Assembly (NCBI GenBank): GCA_031277035.1
Contig: JAISLY010000038.1
Coordinates: 1-41,081 of the forward strand
Length of the DNA stretch: 41,081 bases
Direction: 5' to 3'
Source of the DNA: Coriobacteriales bacterium
GTDB taxonomy: Bacteria; Actinomycetota; Coriobacteriia; Coriobacteriales; UBA8131
The position numbers were made by a program, and so were the translations under genes. Below, piece by piece: positions 30,350-39,818 of the stretch (position 1 is its first letter; every line of letters starts with the position of its first letter). The notes under the pieces were generated by a model, which was not told the DNA's origin, searched no databases, and worked only from the letters and a program-made list of their open reading frames with translations.

Positions 30350-32496
30350 GACGCCCCAACGGACGCAGACGCACCCTGCTCAGAAGCCTTTTTCTCGTTG
30401 GCCTGGCCGGCGTCCTGCTCTTTGCACAACCTGCCCTGATTGCGATGGCTCGCCTGGCTCCGATGGAGCAGGGTGGTGGCGCAGGCGATGGCGGTGGCGG
30501 TGGCGAGGGCGGCGGTGGTGATGGCGGCGGCGAGGGCGGCGGCTCCGGAGAAGGTGGCGGCGAGGGCGGCGGCTCCGGAGAAGGTGACGGCTCCGGAGAA
30601 GGTGGCGGCTCCGGCGATGGTGGAGAAGGCGGCGAGGGCGGCGGCTCCGGAGAAGGTGGCGGCGAGGGCGGCGGTTCCGGCGAAGGTGGCGGTGGCGGCG
30701 GCGGCGAGGGCGGCGGCTCCGGCGATGGTGGAGAGGGCGGCAGTGGCGAAGAAGGCGATGATACTCGCGAGTATGTCACGCAGCTGCTCCTGCGCATGGA
30801 TGAGCCCGACGAGGCCGGCGAACGCCATTACGTGGGCGAGTCCTGGGACAGTGCCTATCTCCAGCTGAGCATCAATCAGAAAGGTAAGACCGTTCAGCTC
30901 AACGGCTACTACCTGACCAACAGAAGCGACGGCGCGATGCTTGAGACCGCGAACTCCGCAAACCCCCTCGGCGTCGTGGAGCTCTCCTGGGCCTCCAGCG
31001 ACGATGCAATCGCCACGGTCTCACCGGGCGGCCTTATCACCCCGTGCGCAAACGGCACGGTGACGATTACCGCCACCTGCTCAGATTCCGCCGACTGGCA
31101 GGATGCCGAGGCCCCGGCTCCCTTTAAAAGCGTAACTCTCATCATCGACGGGCAGGAGGGCGAATATGTCTCTGCCGTCGAGATCATCGACGAGGCGGGC
31201 AAGCCCCTGGGCAGCCGCGTCGATGAGGTCACAGAATTCAATGAGGCAAATTTCTTCTTCCAGTTTCACGCGATTGTGACCTGGACCGACGCAGAAAGCA
31301 ATCAGACGCGCACCGAGGATACGCGCTTTGGAGGTTCTGCAGCTATCAGCTCAACAATCACCTGGGCCATCGGCGGCTCGACGGTGCCCGCGACTATCAA
31401 TGAGGAGACCGGGCGCCTGAAGACGACGTCCTACTCCGGCAACGCCTATGTCATCTGCACCGTGACCGGTGGGCTGAGCGGTGCCGCCGTCAGCGACCGT
31501 GCGCGCATTCAGGTGGATACCGGCGTCTCCCGCTACGACCCCGCGAACTCCCTCACGCTCAGGGTGGTCTATGAGATGCTGCCCGACGTCGTGGCCCAGG
31601 AGCACACCTACTCCTACGAGGAACTGGTCGCGCGACTACCCATGAGCACCTACAACTACACGCTTATTTCCGGTTCGCGCTTTGGCTGTATCCGGGGGAC
31701 GGGGTTTTTGCTCAAAGACGTGGTAGCCCTTGAGGGCGTCGACCTGAACGACGTGCACCGCTTCCTCTGCCTGACCTCAGACGACTATTACAACCCGGTG
31801 AGCTACGACTATCTCTACGCCGGCCCGCGCTACTACTTCCCCAACTGGGACATCGGCAGCAAAGCCGAGGCGAGCGTTGTGCCGCCGATGCTGGCCTGCG
31901 CAAACAACAGCGAGTGGGGGGTCTCCGAGATTGATCCCACCTTGCCGATGAGCGAGGGTGACCGCTTCCGTCTTCTGTTTGGGCCGCTGTGGGCGGGGGA
32001 TGCGAACTCCCCCTATCAAATTTTCTACATCAACGCCATCACCATTGAGCTTAATGGCGCTCCGCCCGTCGATGACGGCGAGGGGGATGGCCCGGGCGGT
32101 GGCGGTGGAGATGACAAGGGTCCCGGCGGTGGTGGCGGAGGCCGCGAGGGCGAGGTGGGTGGCGGCACGAGCGGCAGTGGTTCCAGCGGCGCTGAGGGCC
32201 GTGAGGGTGCGGGCGCCGAGGCGCAAAGCGGCGAGGAGGGCCTCAGTACCCCGCTGATTGACATGCTCGGCGTTGGTGCGGCGGGGACGCTTGCCGAGAG
32301 CAACGGCGCCCCACGCGGCTGGCGGGTCTACGAAATGATGATCAACCAGAACTCCATCGTCGATGCCCTGGACATCAACAACCCGCTTGCCCCCTTTGCC
32401 GTGCCGGTCGCGCTGGGCAGTGTGGTGGCGGGCATCGCCTACACCTATGTCGGTTTTCGAAGACGTCTGGGTCCGCCACGCGACCCTGCCATCTGA
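30346..32496 (+). CDS. Membrane-tethered surface protein: Gly-rich spacer, Ig-like domains, shared ectodomain, C-terminal membrane helix
   Basis: 716 aa. A signal or anchor helix (about 9-29) is followed by about 95 residues of Gly with Glu/Asp/Ser (42-137). Then come a BIG2-like Ig domain (about 181-265; VELSWASSDDAIATVSPGG), a second Ig-like segment (265-395) and a domain at about 397-570 (YSYEELVARLP ... PRYYFPNW ... FYINAITIEL) that recurs in the 37161 protein. A second Gly-rich linker (575-625) and a C-terminal helix (about 682-705) with FRRRLGPPR inside complete it. Two membrane ends with extended spacers would form a loop through the wall. It is translationally coupled to the DUF2149 gene, so it is a candidate surface partner of the channel. 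Ligand unknown. Confidence 0.85.
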   Translation: MRRPNGRRRTLLRSLFLVGLAGVLLFAQPALIAMARLAPMEQGGGAGDGGGGGEGGGGDGGGEGGGSGEGGGEGGGSGEGDGSGEGGGSGDGGEGGEGGGSGEGGGEGGGSGEGGGGGGGEGGGSGDGGEGGSGEEGDDTREYVTQLLLRMDEPDEAGERHYVGESWDSAYLQLSINQKGKTVQLNGYYLTNRSDGAMLETANSANPLGVVELSWASSDDAIATVSPGGLITPCANGTVTITATCSDSADWQDAEAPAPFKSVTLIIDGQEGEYVSAVEIIDEAGKPLGSRVDEVTEFNEANFFFQFHAIVTWTDAESNQTRTEDTRFGGSAAISSTITWAIGGSTVPATINEETGRLKTTSYSGNAYVICTVTGGLSGAAVSDRARIQVDTGVSRYDPANSLTLRVVYEMLPDVVAQEHTYSYEELVARLPMSTYNYTLISGSRFGCIRGTGFLLKDVVALEGVDLNDVHRFLCLTSDDYYNPVSYDYLYAGPRYYFPNWDIGSKAEASVVPPMLACANNSEWGVSEIDPTLPMSEGDRFRLLFGPLWAGDANSPYQIFYINAITIELNGAPPVDDGEGDGPGGGGGDDKGPGGGGGGREGEVGGGTSGSGSSGAEGREGAGAEAQSGEEGLSTPLIDMLGVGAAGTLAESNGAPRGWRVYEMMINQNSIVDALDINNPLAPFAVPVALGSVVAGIAYTYVGFRRRLGPPRDPAI
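30469..30760 (+). repeat. GGC-rich tract coding a Gly/Glu/Ser spacer
   Basis: Mixed 6-, 12- and 15-bp units such as GGCGGCTCCGGAGAAGGT code GGGSGEGGG for about 95 residues. The frame is maintained throughout. Confidence 0.95.
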
Positions 32497-32527
32497 TGTG
32501 CGCTTCCTTTCAGAAAGGGGATGTGTG

Positions 32528-35500
32528 ATGAGAGAGCTACCAAGAGGGAGAAGGCCGCTGTCGAGCGGAGCCCCGTCGAGCAGGCCGCTGTCGAGTGGAG
32601 CCTCGTCGAGGAGAACCCTGTCGAGCGGAGCCCCGCTGAGCGGAACCCCGTTGCGAAGGGCCCTCCTGCTCCTGCTGAGCCTGATGCTCGCCCTGAGCCT
32701 GACCCCTGCCGCCGCCCTCGCCTTTGCCGCAGATGCGCAGACCTCTACTCCCGAGACGCAAGTCGCTGGCGAGCAGCCAGAGGGGCTTGAGGAGGGCTCG
32801 GGCGAGGAAGCGCCTGGAGGAGACGGCGCGGGCGCGGGCGCGGGCGCGGCGTCTTCTGAGCCAGGCGAAACGGGCGCTTCCGAGGGCGAGGAGCCGTCAG
32901 CGGGCGACCTTGAGGATGCCCCCGAGGGCGGCGCCACTGAGGACGGCGCTGAGGACGGCGCTGAGAATGCCTCCGAGGGCGAGACGTCTTCTGAGACGGA
33001 CGAAACGGGCGCTACGCTCACCAACTTTGGCAGCTTTACGGCCTTTGCCACAACTGACTGGTATACCGGTCATGCGGATGATACCAGCTACACCCTGAGT
33101 ACCATACAGCAGCTTCTCGGCCTGGCGGTTCTCGTTAATGGGGGAACCGACTTTACGAACAAGACCATCGTCCTGGGAATCGACATCAATCTGACGGGCA
33201 ACCTTGAGCCCTTCGCTCCCATAGGCACCGCAGAACATCCCTTCAACGGCACCTTCGATGGGGCGGGAAAGACGCTCACCAATCTCCAGGTCATCGCCCC
33301 ACAGGGTAGCTATCAGTACGTCGGATTTTTTGGCCACACCGGCCCTGACTCCCTCATCAAAGACCTCGGACTTACAGGAGGTTCCCTCACCCTTTTACAG
33401 GAGGCGGCAAACGGGCCACAACTGCGCTTTGTGGGCTCAATCGTCGGCTTCTGCGAAGGCGCCATTGAGAACTGCTCATCGAGCATGGCGATTAACGTCA
33501 CCAGCCAGCGCGCGGCCATCGACAAGCCCACCGCGGGCGAGGACACGCGTCCGACCAATCAAATTGGCGCGATTCGCGAAATCGGTGGACTGGTGGGCCA
33601 TCTCGACCGCACCATGAGCAACTGCCGCTACACCGGTACGCTGAGTGTTACCAGCGCTTCAAATATCCTGGAATACATGACCTACACCGCCGGCGACATC
33701 GGCGGGCTGGTGGGCCGCGCCGGCAATCCTGCGGACATCGAGACCCTCGTGCCCAGCATCACCGGCAGCACCAACAGCGGCACACTGGCGTTTAACGTTA
33801 CCGGCTCAGGTGGCACGGATCGCTTCGGGGCGCAGCTGTACTCGGCATCCTTTGCGGTCGGCGGCATTGTTGGCTACAGCACCGGCACCATCAAGAACTG
33901 CACGAATACCGGCGACATCCTCACCTCGCCCGACGCGGAGCCGGCCACTGCGGGGTATCAGGCGCAGGCCGGGTATGGTGCGTCTTCGACCGGCGGCATC
34001 GTCGGCATGCTGCGCGGCAGCGATTTTGATGTCCTGGCCACCCATCCGCCTCATGAGATTACGACCGACCCGGGCTTTACCCTCTGGAAGCAACGTGTCG
34101 AGGCAAACGCTCCGGGGGCAGACGCTCCTCCGTATCCCAACTACGTCAAAGTATCTGACTGCACGAACACCGGGCTCGTCGTCGGCCTGACCGGCGTCGG
34201 CGGCATCGCCGGCTCCAGCGGCAGCTTTACCGAGCTTATCGGCAATGGCAACAGCGGTGATGTGAGGGGCTGCCGATGGAACAAGCCCTTCGTCGGAGGC
34301 GTCATCGGCACCTCCCGAAGCGATGTACGCTACTGCTTCAATCGCGGTAACCTCTACTCCGTTACCGGCGCGGGCTACTACTGTGCCGGTATCGCGGGCG
34401 GCTTTTCCTCCGCGGTCACCCCCGCCACAGCCGACAAGCTGCGCTATCCGCCGCTCGAGATGACCGGCTGCTATGTGGCCGGGCAGGTCATGCTCACCGC
34501 GTCGGGCTATCGGACCGGCATCCTGGCGGGGGAGAGCTCCGGCTATCTGCATGACAACGTATACATGCCAAACGTTACCATCGATAAGAAGGTGGTCTGG
34601 GACGACACGGGCACTCTGGCAAACAATGTGGAGCTTGCGCCCGCCGACATCAAGGATTCCAGGGGAATCGCCCTTTTGAACAGCTATGCGGCCAGCCTTG
34701 GACAGTGGAAGACCTTCTATCTGCCAGCGAACGGTGCGGAAAATAACGGCTTTCCGGTGGTCGCGCACAGCTTTAACACCTCGGGCATCGATCTGAGCAC
34801 GTCGGGCGCGGTAGCCAGTCTGGCGGACAAGGGCGATGCGGTCTTCTCCACAGAGATTGACCCGGTGCCGACCATCAACCTGGCCATAGGCGCTGTGGCG
34901 CTGCGGCAAAACGCCGACTTTTACGTCATTCCCGCTGCCAGTACCCAAAACGTCTCGCCAAGCGATACCGTCTATCAGGCCACCATCAAGGGCATGGGGC
35001 GCTACGTTGGCGCGCTGCCACAGACGGTGTCCTACAGAATCGTCAAGGCTAGCATCGCCGACTGCACCATCGTGGTGCGCCCGACCATCTTTAACTGGAA
35101 GGTGCAAAACCCCGCCCTCCATCCGGAGTGGGTCAGCGTCTTTGACCCGGCGGGTACTCTGATTGACAGCAGCCAGTACGAACTGCGCGATCTTTACGAT
35201 GGCAGCGATGGCACCAAGGCAAAAAACGGTCGTTACTACGACTACATCAACGCCCACGGTGCAAACTACAAATACGATGTCTGCGTACGAGCGACGGATG
35301 CAAGCGCTTCCTATACCGGAGAAACCACGCAACAGGCCTTCCGCATCGAGTGGGCAAGCATGCAGTGGATTAAGGAGGAAAGCGACCCGCCCCGCCCGGA
35401 ATCCGTGCACTATGGCAAGGTGCGCTTTAACGGAGAGGCGATATGCGACTTCTTTACCGGGCAGGATGACGAAAGTGGGGAAAAGGTACAGATTGCCTAT

Positions 35501-37003
35501 ACCGGAGCGCCGGTGCATCCAAAGATCAGCGGCGGCGAGCCTGCCGGTACAGATGGCGACTGGGGCGTTACCTACCTGTTTGAATCTGCTAATGAGCCGC
35601 ATCAGCTGCGCGACGGCACCGGAGTAGCCTATTGGGACAATCCGCTTTCCTACGACTACAAGTATGTCTATGGCAATCCCAACCCGGAGGAAGGCAACGA
35701 CAAGAGCCTCGGTGAGCAGATAAACGTGACGGCACCGGGCGGCAAGCCTGAGTGCATGACCCTGCGCTTTACGCCCGGCGGCAACTTTGACTCCTATGTC
35801 AATGTCTTCTATCGCATCGTGCCGCGTCCTTTGGATGGCAGTTTGCCCAATGGCGTCTATGGTGGCGGCCTGGCCCTCACCTACGGCATTGCTGAGGCCT
35901 ACCCCCTCAACGGAACGACCGTCAGGCCTGCGGTGCAACTGCGCATTGGAGAGACGCTCATCGGAGCCGAGCAATATACGGTCTCCTATGGCGAAAACGA
36001 TGAAATCGGCGCAGATAAAGGCAGCGTGACCCTGACTGCCGCCAGTGCAAATCTCTCTGGCTCAATCACCCTGTATTTTGATATAGAGGAATCGCTCTTT
36101 AAGGGTAACGCCGTCACCCTCTCAACCGCCCTTACCGGAGGGCGTAACATCGACATTCCCGGCAGGAGCACCAAACAGGGAGAGCAGGCCATCATCTGGT
36201 CAGATACGGTAGGAGCAAACCAGCGCTTCTATGTGGGAGATGCCGGTGTGGATGGCCAGGGAGAGCAGCTCTATTACTTCCAAAATGTAAACTCAGGGCT
36301 TGTACTTGACATCAACGGAGCAAACATCTCAAAGGGCGCTGCCATCATACAGTGGCCTTACAAGGGAAGTAACAACCAGAAGTGGTATATCGAGGAAGGT
36401 GCAGGTGGCAGTGGAACCTACGTCATAACCTCTGCCTTAAACCCCGCCTACTGCCTTGACATCTACGGAGGACAAAATGCCAACGGAGCAAAGCTCATCT
36501 TATGGGAACGGACCGGCGGGGCAAACCAGAGCTGGGACATAGCCCCTATCACCCCTTCGCTTGCTGATGGTACCTATACCATACGTACCGCTGGTGCAGG
36601 CAATCGCTCACTTGATGTGGAGGGAGCCTCTTTACAAGATGGTGCCCGGATGCTTCTGTGGGACTTTCACGGACAGACAAACCAGCAGTTCACCATACAC
36701 TTCCTGCCCGAGACGGGATACTACACCATCGTTGGCCTTGCTTCGCAAAAGTCAGTAGATGTCTTTGGCAACTCCACTGCCTCAGGTACCCAGATTATCC
36801 AGTGGACGCTACACGGTCAGTTAAACCAGCAGTGGTCTATCGCAGACAGTGGCGCAGGTAACGGAACTCTTGCCATCATCGGAGCCAGAAACAACCTCTC
36901 ACTTGATGTCTACGGCGGCAATGTCTCAAACAACGGTCGCATCATCGCCTGGCCCTATCACGGCCAATACAACCAGCAGTGGCTTTTTGATGCGGTCGGC
37001 TAA
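32528..37003 (+). CDS. Giant secreted protein with GLUG-type beta repeats and two C-terminal RICIN lectin domains
   Basis: 1491 aa; ATG with AAAGGGG about 7 nt upstream, 31 bp after the previous stop, so probably in the same operon. An Arg/Ser-rich leader of PLSSGA repeats (about 8-38) precedes a Sec signal (about 38-63). An acidic Gly/Glu/Ala linker reaches about 158. Residues about 160-750 carry GLUG-like repeats (IGGLVGHLDRTMSNCRYTG, VGGIVGYSTGTIKNCTNTG). A region without recognised domains follows (750-1195), then two beta-trefoil RICIN modules (1197-1491) with NQRF, NQKW, NQQW (QxW-type) motifs, implying glycan binding. No LPXTG, membrane anchor or S-layer domain is seen, so retention must depend on a partner or the lectins. 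Confidence 0.88.
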   Translation: MRELPRGRRPLSSGAPSSRPLSSGASSRRTLSSGAPLSGTPLRRALLLLLSLMLALSLTPAAALAFAADAQTSTPETQVAGEQPEGLEEGSGEEAPGGDGAGAGAGAASSEPGETGASEGEEPSAGDLEDAPEGGATEDGAEDGAENASEGETSSETDETGATLTNFGSFTAFATTDWYTGHADDTSYTLSTIQQLLGLAVLVNGGTDFTNKTIVLGIDINLTGNLEPFAPIGTAEHPFNGTFDGAGKTLTNLQVIAPQGSYQYVGFFGHTGPDSLIKDLGLTGGSLTLLQEAANGPQLRFVGSIVGFCEGAIENCSSSMAINVTSQRAAIDKPTAGEDTRPTNQIGAIREIGGLVGHLDRTMSNCRYTGTLSVTSASNILEYMTYTAGDIGGLVGRAGNPADIETLVPSITGSTNSGTLAFNVTGSGGTDRFGAQLYSASFAVGGIVGYSTGTIKNCTNTGDILTSPDAEPATAGYQAQAGYGASSTGGIVGMLRGSDFDVLATHPPHEITTDPGFTLWKQRVEANAPGADAPPYPNYVKVSDCTNTGLVVGLTGVGGIAGSSGSFTELIGNGNSGDVRGCRWNKPFVGGVIGTSRSDVRYCFNRGNLYSVTGAGYYCAGIAGGFSSAVTPATADKLRYPPLEMTGCYVAGQVMLTASGYRTGILAGESSGYLHDNVYMPNVTIDKKVVWDDTGTLANNVELAPADIKDSRGIALLNSYAASLGQWKTFYLPANGAENNGFPVVAHSFNTSGIDLSTSGAVASLADKGDAVFSTEIDPVPTINLAIGAVALRQNADFYVIPAASTQNVSPSDTVYQATIKGMGRYVGALPQTVSYRIVKASIADCTIVVRPTIFNWKVQNPALHPEWVSVFDPAGTLIDSSQYELRDLYDGSDGTKAKNGRYYDYINAHGANYKYDVCVRATDASASYTGETTQQAFRIEWASMQWIKEESDPPRPESVHYGKVRFNGEAICDFFTGQDDESGEKVQIAYTGAPVHPKISGGEPAGTDGDWGVTYLFESANEPHQLRDGTGVAYWDNPLSYDYKYVYGNPNPEEGNDKSLGEQINVTAPGGKPECMTLRFTPGGNFDSYVNVFYRIVPRPLDGSLPNGVYGGGLALTYGIAEAYPLNGTTVRPAVQLRIGETLIGAEQYTVSYGENDEIGADKGSVTLTAASANLSGSITLYFDIEESLFKGNAVTLSTALTGGRNIDIPGRSTKQGEQAIIWSDTVGANQRFYVGDAGVDGQGEQLYYFQNVNSGLVLDINGANISKGAAIIQWPYKGSNNQKWYIEEGAGGSGTYVITSALNPAYCLDIYGGQNANGAKLILWERTGGANQSWDIAPITPSLADGTYTIRTAGAGNRSLDVEGASLQDGARMLLWDFHGQTNQQFTIHFLPETGYYTIVGLASQKSVDVFGNSTASGTQIIQWTLHGQLNQQWSIADSGAGNGTLAIIGARNNLSLDVYGGNVSNNGRIIAWPYHGQYNQQWLFDAVG
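32543..32660 (+). repeat. Degenerate 18-21-bp repeat in the signal-peptide leader
   Basis: GTCGAGCGGAGCCCCG-like units, about six, code PLSSGAPSS-type residues ahead of the hydrophobic signal core of the 32528 protein. Confidence 0.75.
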
Positions 37004-37068
37004 GAGCATACAGCAGGAGGGCAGAGGGGCCGTCCCCCTGCGTCACGTTAGCTTCAGGCATTTTTGAA

Positions 37069-37097
37069 TGGACAGATGCTCTTCATTCAGGTATTAT
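37069..37097 (+). promoter_or_regulatory. Promoter of the 37161 gene
   Basis: TGGACA (37069-37074), a 17-bp spacer and TATTAT (37092-37097) lie about 64 bp before the ATG. A GCAGAGGGG / TCCCCCTGC hairpin at about 37021-37041 may end transcription from upstream. Confidence 0.55.
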
Positions 37098-37160
37098 TCT
37101 CAACAAAGAATCGAGCCGACTGAGAAGTACAGGAAACCGTGCACAGGAGAGGAGACAGGT

Positions 37161-39587
37161 ATGAGAGAACAGGCAGCGAAAAGAGACGACATCAGGCGAG
37201 GTGGCCTTGGCCATCGGCTTGTCGCTTGGATAGCGGCATTCCTGATGGCAGCGGCGCTGGTGCCAGCAGTGGCGGCCGGTGCCGAAGAGTTGGAGCTATC
37301 GGCCGAAACGCCGTCCTTTGTTGGCAAGGCCGTTACCATCTCGACGGTTCTTGAGGGCAACAGGAATATCGATATTCCCGGGAAGTCTGTGGCCAAGGGC
37401 GTCCAAGCCATCATCTGGGGCGACACCGTAGGCGCAAACCAGCGCTTCATCATCGAAGATGCGGGCACAGACGGCGACGACAAGAATCTGTACTATCTCA
37501 GGAATATTAATTCCGATTTGGTGTTGGACATCTATGGCGCACAGATTGCAAAGGGATCTGCCATCATCCAGTGGCCGCAGAAAACCTCCGGCGCCGAGAA
37601 CCAGAAGTGGTATATCGAAGAAAACGAGAACGACTCCTACACCTTTACATCTGCTCTCGATGACAGCTACTGCCTGGACGTCTTCGGAGGTAAGAACGCA
37701 GACGGCGGCAAGCTCATTCTCTGGGAGCGTGGAGAGAACCAGCAAAACCAGCAGTGGCTGATCGATGAGGTATTGCCGACTGTGGAAGACGGCATCTACA
37801 CCATCAAAACCGCAGGGTCGAGCGGACGCCTCCTGGATGTCTCCGGCAACTCGACCAAAGACGGAGCCAAAATCATCCTCTGGGATGCTACAGGAGGCTC
37901 AAACCAGCAGTTCGAGCTCTTCTTCATACCTGAGACCGGCTATTACGTTTTCATCGGGGTTGCCTCGGACAAGCTTCTTGACGTCTTTGGCAATTCTACG
38001 GCCGCAGGCGCGCAGATCATCCAGTACGAGCTGACCGGCGGCCTCAATCAGCAGTTCTCCATCGTTGCCACTGATGCGGGCTACAAGATCATCGGCGCTC
38101 GCAACGGACTTGCGCTTGACGTCTCTGGCGGTTCCGGCGCCGCAGGCGCGAACATCATCGCCTGGCCCTGGCATGGCGGCTTAAACCAACAGTGGATATT
38201 CGATTCAACGGATATTGCCTTTACGCTCTACAGCCAGATATCTGACGGCACACCGACGATTGTCGAGCAGTACACGCAATCCGAGCTTGAGGCATTTGCT
38301 GCCGCCTACACCGAGCCGGCTGCCTATGTGACCTCCAGGCACGGTGAGTGGAAAGCCTATGTGAGCAGGGATTACATCCCCATTCTCGATTTGTTGGCAA
38401 GTGAGGGCCTGGAGTTTTCCTCCGGCGATGTTCTCGTAACGTCAACACGTGATAACTATGTCAGCACCAACGACGACATCACCTGGCAGATGGGTAACTC
38501 CCAGAAGTATTACTACCCTGCGACGACCGCAACCGGTCTGGTTACCGACGGAGCGGTTGAGACGCCGATGATTATCGCCCTCACCTATGCCTCAACCGCA
38601 GCTGCTGGCGATGAAGGCGTACACCTGGATTCAACGGCTGCCGTTGCGGTGGAGGCGCTGTTGGCGGATTATGAGGCGCAGGCGGCGTACAGCGAAAACG
38701 ACATTCCGAGGAACCTGCTCGGTGCCTCTCCGGAGCAGTCGGCCTCAAACCGTTTTGCAAAACAGCTCAATGCGCTTACCCTCGTTGAGCCCGGCCCTCT
38801 GCAGAGCTTTGAGATCTGGGAGCAGAACGGCAGCGCTGAGCCCACATTGTCCAAGACCTTTACCGCAGACGAACTGACCGCGCTGACTCAGACCGACCCG
38901 CGCGCCTTTTTGATGAGCGGGCACAGTGGTGCGGGCTGGCAGGTCTTTGCCACCGACAAGTACATCCCCATAGACGACCTGCTCAGCGCTGCCGGCGTGA
39001 GCTTTGCAGCGGGGGACTCTATCGAACCGGAGGCCGGCGACGGCTTTTCCAAGGTGACGAGTTATGAGGACTACACCGCCGCGCAGTACTTCTATCCGGC
39101 GACCACGGCTACTCAGACCTCGCTTGATGGCGAGCAGACCGTTGGCGCGGTGCTGGCCTATCGTTATGTGCAGGGCGCCGTCACCTCCACGGCCGGAGCG
39201 ACCGCGACCGAGCTTTTGGCCGGCCCGCAAAAAAACGAATCGCGCTGGCTCATCGGCCTTTCGCAGGCCGACTATCAGGCAGGAGCGGCTTACGGCAACC
39301 GCCTGGTGACCGGCCCGATTAAGATCACCATCATTCATCCGGAGCTCGTCCCCTTGAGCCTTGCCCCGCAAGCCGAGGAAGCCGAGCTGGACTCCGCTCC
39401 GTCTGAGACGCCCGGCCTTTCTGAGGGTACGGACGGCGACGTGAGTGCGGACGGCGAGCTGCCCGATGTGAGCGCGGAAGACTCTGAGACCCTCGCGCCG
39501 GAAGCTGGCGCCGGAGCAGAATCCGAGCCCGAGTCCGGGATAGAGCTCGACCCGATACAGGAGCCGGAGGTACAACCCGAATCGTAG
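37161..39587 (+). CDS. Secreted protein with two RICIN lectin domains and two copies of the shared ectodomain
   Basis: 808 aa; ATG with GGAGAGGAG upstream. A Sec signal (about 22-46, ending PAVAAGA) is followed by two RICIN beta-trefoil modules (about 56-350; VGANQRF, ENQKW, NQNQQW, SNQQF, LNQQW). These align closely with the end of the 32528 protein (RNIDIPG, AIIQWP and KWYIEE in register), so one arose from the other. Two tandem domains (about 354-543 and 547-728) share YTQSELEAF/FTADELTAL, DYIPILDLL/KYIPIDDLL and YYYPATTATG/YFYPATTAT, and resemble the 397-570 domain of the 716-aa protein. An acidic tail (729-808) has no anchor. It has its own promoter and a strong terminator follows. Confidence 0.88.
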   Translation: MREQAAKRDDIRRGGLGHRLVAWIAAFLMAAALVPAVAAGAEELELSAETPSFVGKAVTISTVLEGNRNIDIPGKSVAKGVQAIIWGDTVGANQRFIIEDAGTDGDDKNLYYLRNINSDLVLDIYGAQIAKGSAIIQWPQKTSGAENQKWYIEENENDSYTFTSALDDSYCLDVFGGKNADGGKLILWERGENQQNQQWLIDEVLPTVEDGIYTIKTAGSSGRLLDVSGNSTKDGAKIILWDATGGSNQQFELFFIPETGYYVFIGVASDKLLDVFGNSTAAGAQIIQYELTGGLNQQFSIVATDAGYKIIGARNGLALDVSGGSGAAGANIIAWPWHGGLNQQWIFDSTDIAFTLYSQISDGTPTIVEQYTQSELEAFAAAYTEPAAYVTSRHGEWKAYVSRDYIPILDLLASEGLEFSSGDVLVTSTRDNYVSTNDDITWQMGNSQKYYYPATTATGLVTDGAVETPMIIALTYASTAAAGDEGVHLDSTAAVAVEALLADYEAQAAYSENDIPRNLLGASPEQSASNRFAKQLNALTLVEPGPLQSFEIWEQNGSAEPTLSKTFTADELTALTQTDPRAFLMSGHSGAGWQVFATDKYIPIDDLLSAAGVSFAAGDSIEPEAGDGFSKVTSYEDYTAAQYFYPATTATQTSLDGEQTVGAVLAYRYVQGAVTSTAGATATELLAGPQKNESRWLIGLSQADYQAGAAYGNRLVTGPIKITIIHPELVPLSLAPQAEEAELDSAPSETPGLSEGTDGDVSADGELPDVSAEDSETLAPEAGAGAESEPESGIELDPIQEPEVQPES

Positions 39588-39693
39588 GCAGGACGTAGAG
39601 AACTGACACAGGGTCAAATGGCCGGAACGGAGAGCAAACCGAAGGCCAGAGACCAAAGCGTACGAAGGTACGAATCGATGTTTGAACGAGAAG

Positions 39694-39725
39694 AGATGGG
39701 GAGGCAAGCGCCTCCCCATCTTTTT
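39694..39725 (+). terminator. Rho-independent terminator
   Basis: A perfect stem GATGGGGAGGC / GCCTCCCCATC with an AAGC loop followed by TTTTT, about 105 bp after the 37161 gene. This is the clearest intrinsic terminator in the window and closes the surface/import island. Confidence 0.93.
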
Positions 39726-39818
39726 ATACTGCCCCGGTATTTTCAGGGGAAGGATATTGAGGGGAGTGCCGATTAATTGCCTGTGCGGCAAATTGGCCGC
39801 AAGGTGGTGCGCAATGGA

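Noticed and set aside
30469-30760. Possible CRISPR array in the repeated G-rich region
   Set aside because: Units are short, contiguous and coding, with no unique spacers; the same holds for the other repeat tracts.
31777-33051. 424-residue minus-strand open frame
   Set aside because: It crosses two plus-strand genes and is Ser/Pro/Ala-rich in the way of a shadow frame.
33806-35974. 722-residue open frame antisense to the giant RICIN/GLUG gene
   Set aside because: Long antisense frames are expected opposite high-GC genes; the plus frame has signal peptide, repeats and domains, while this one has no recognisable motif or ribosome binding site.
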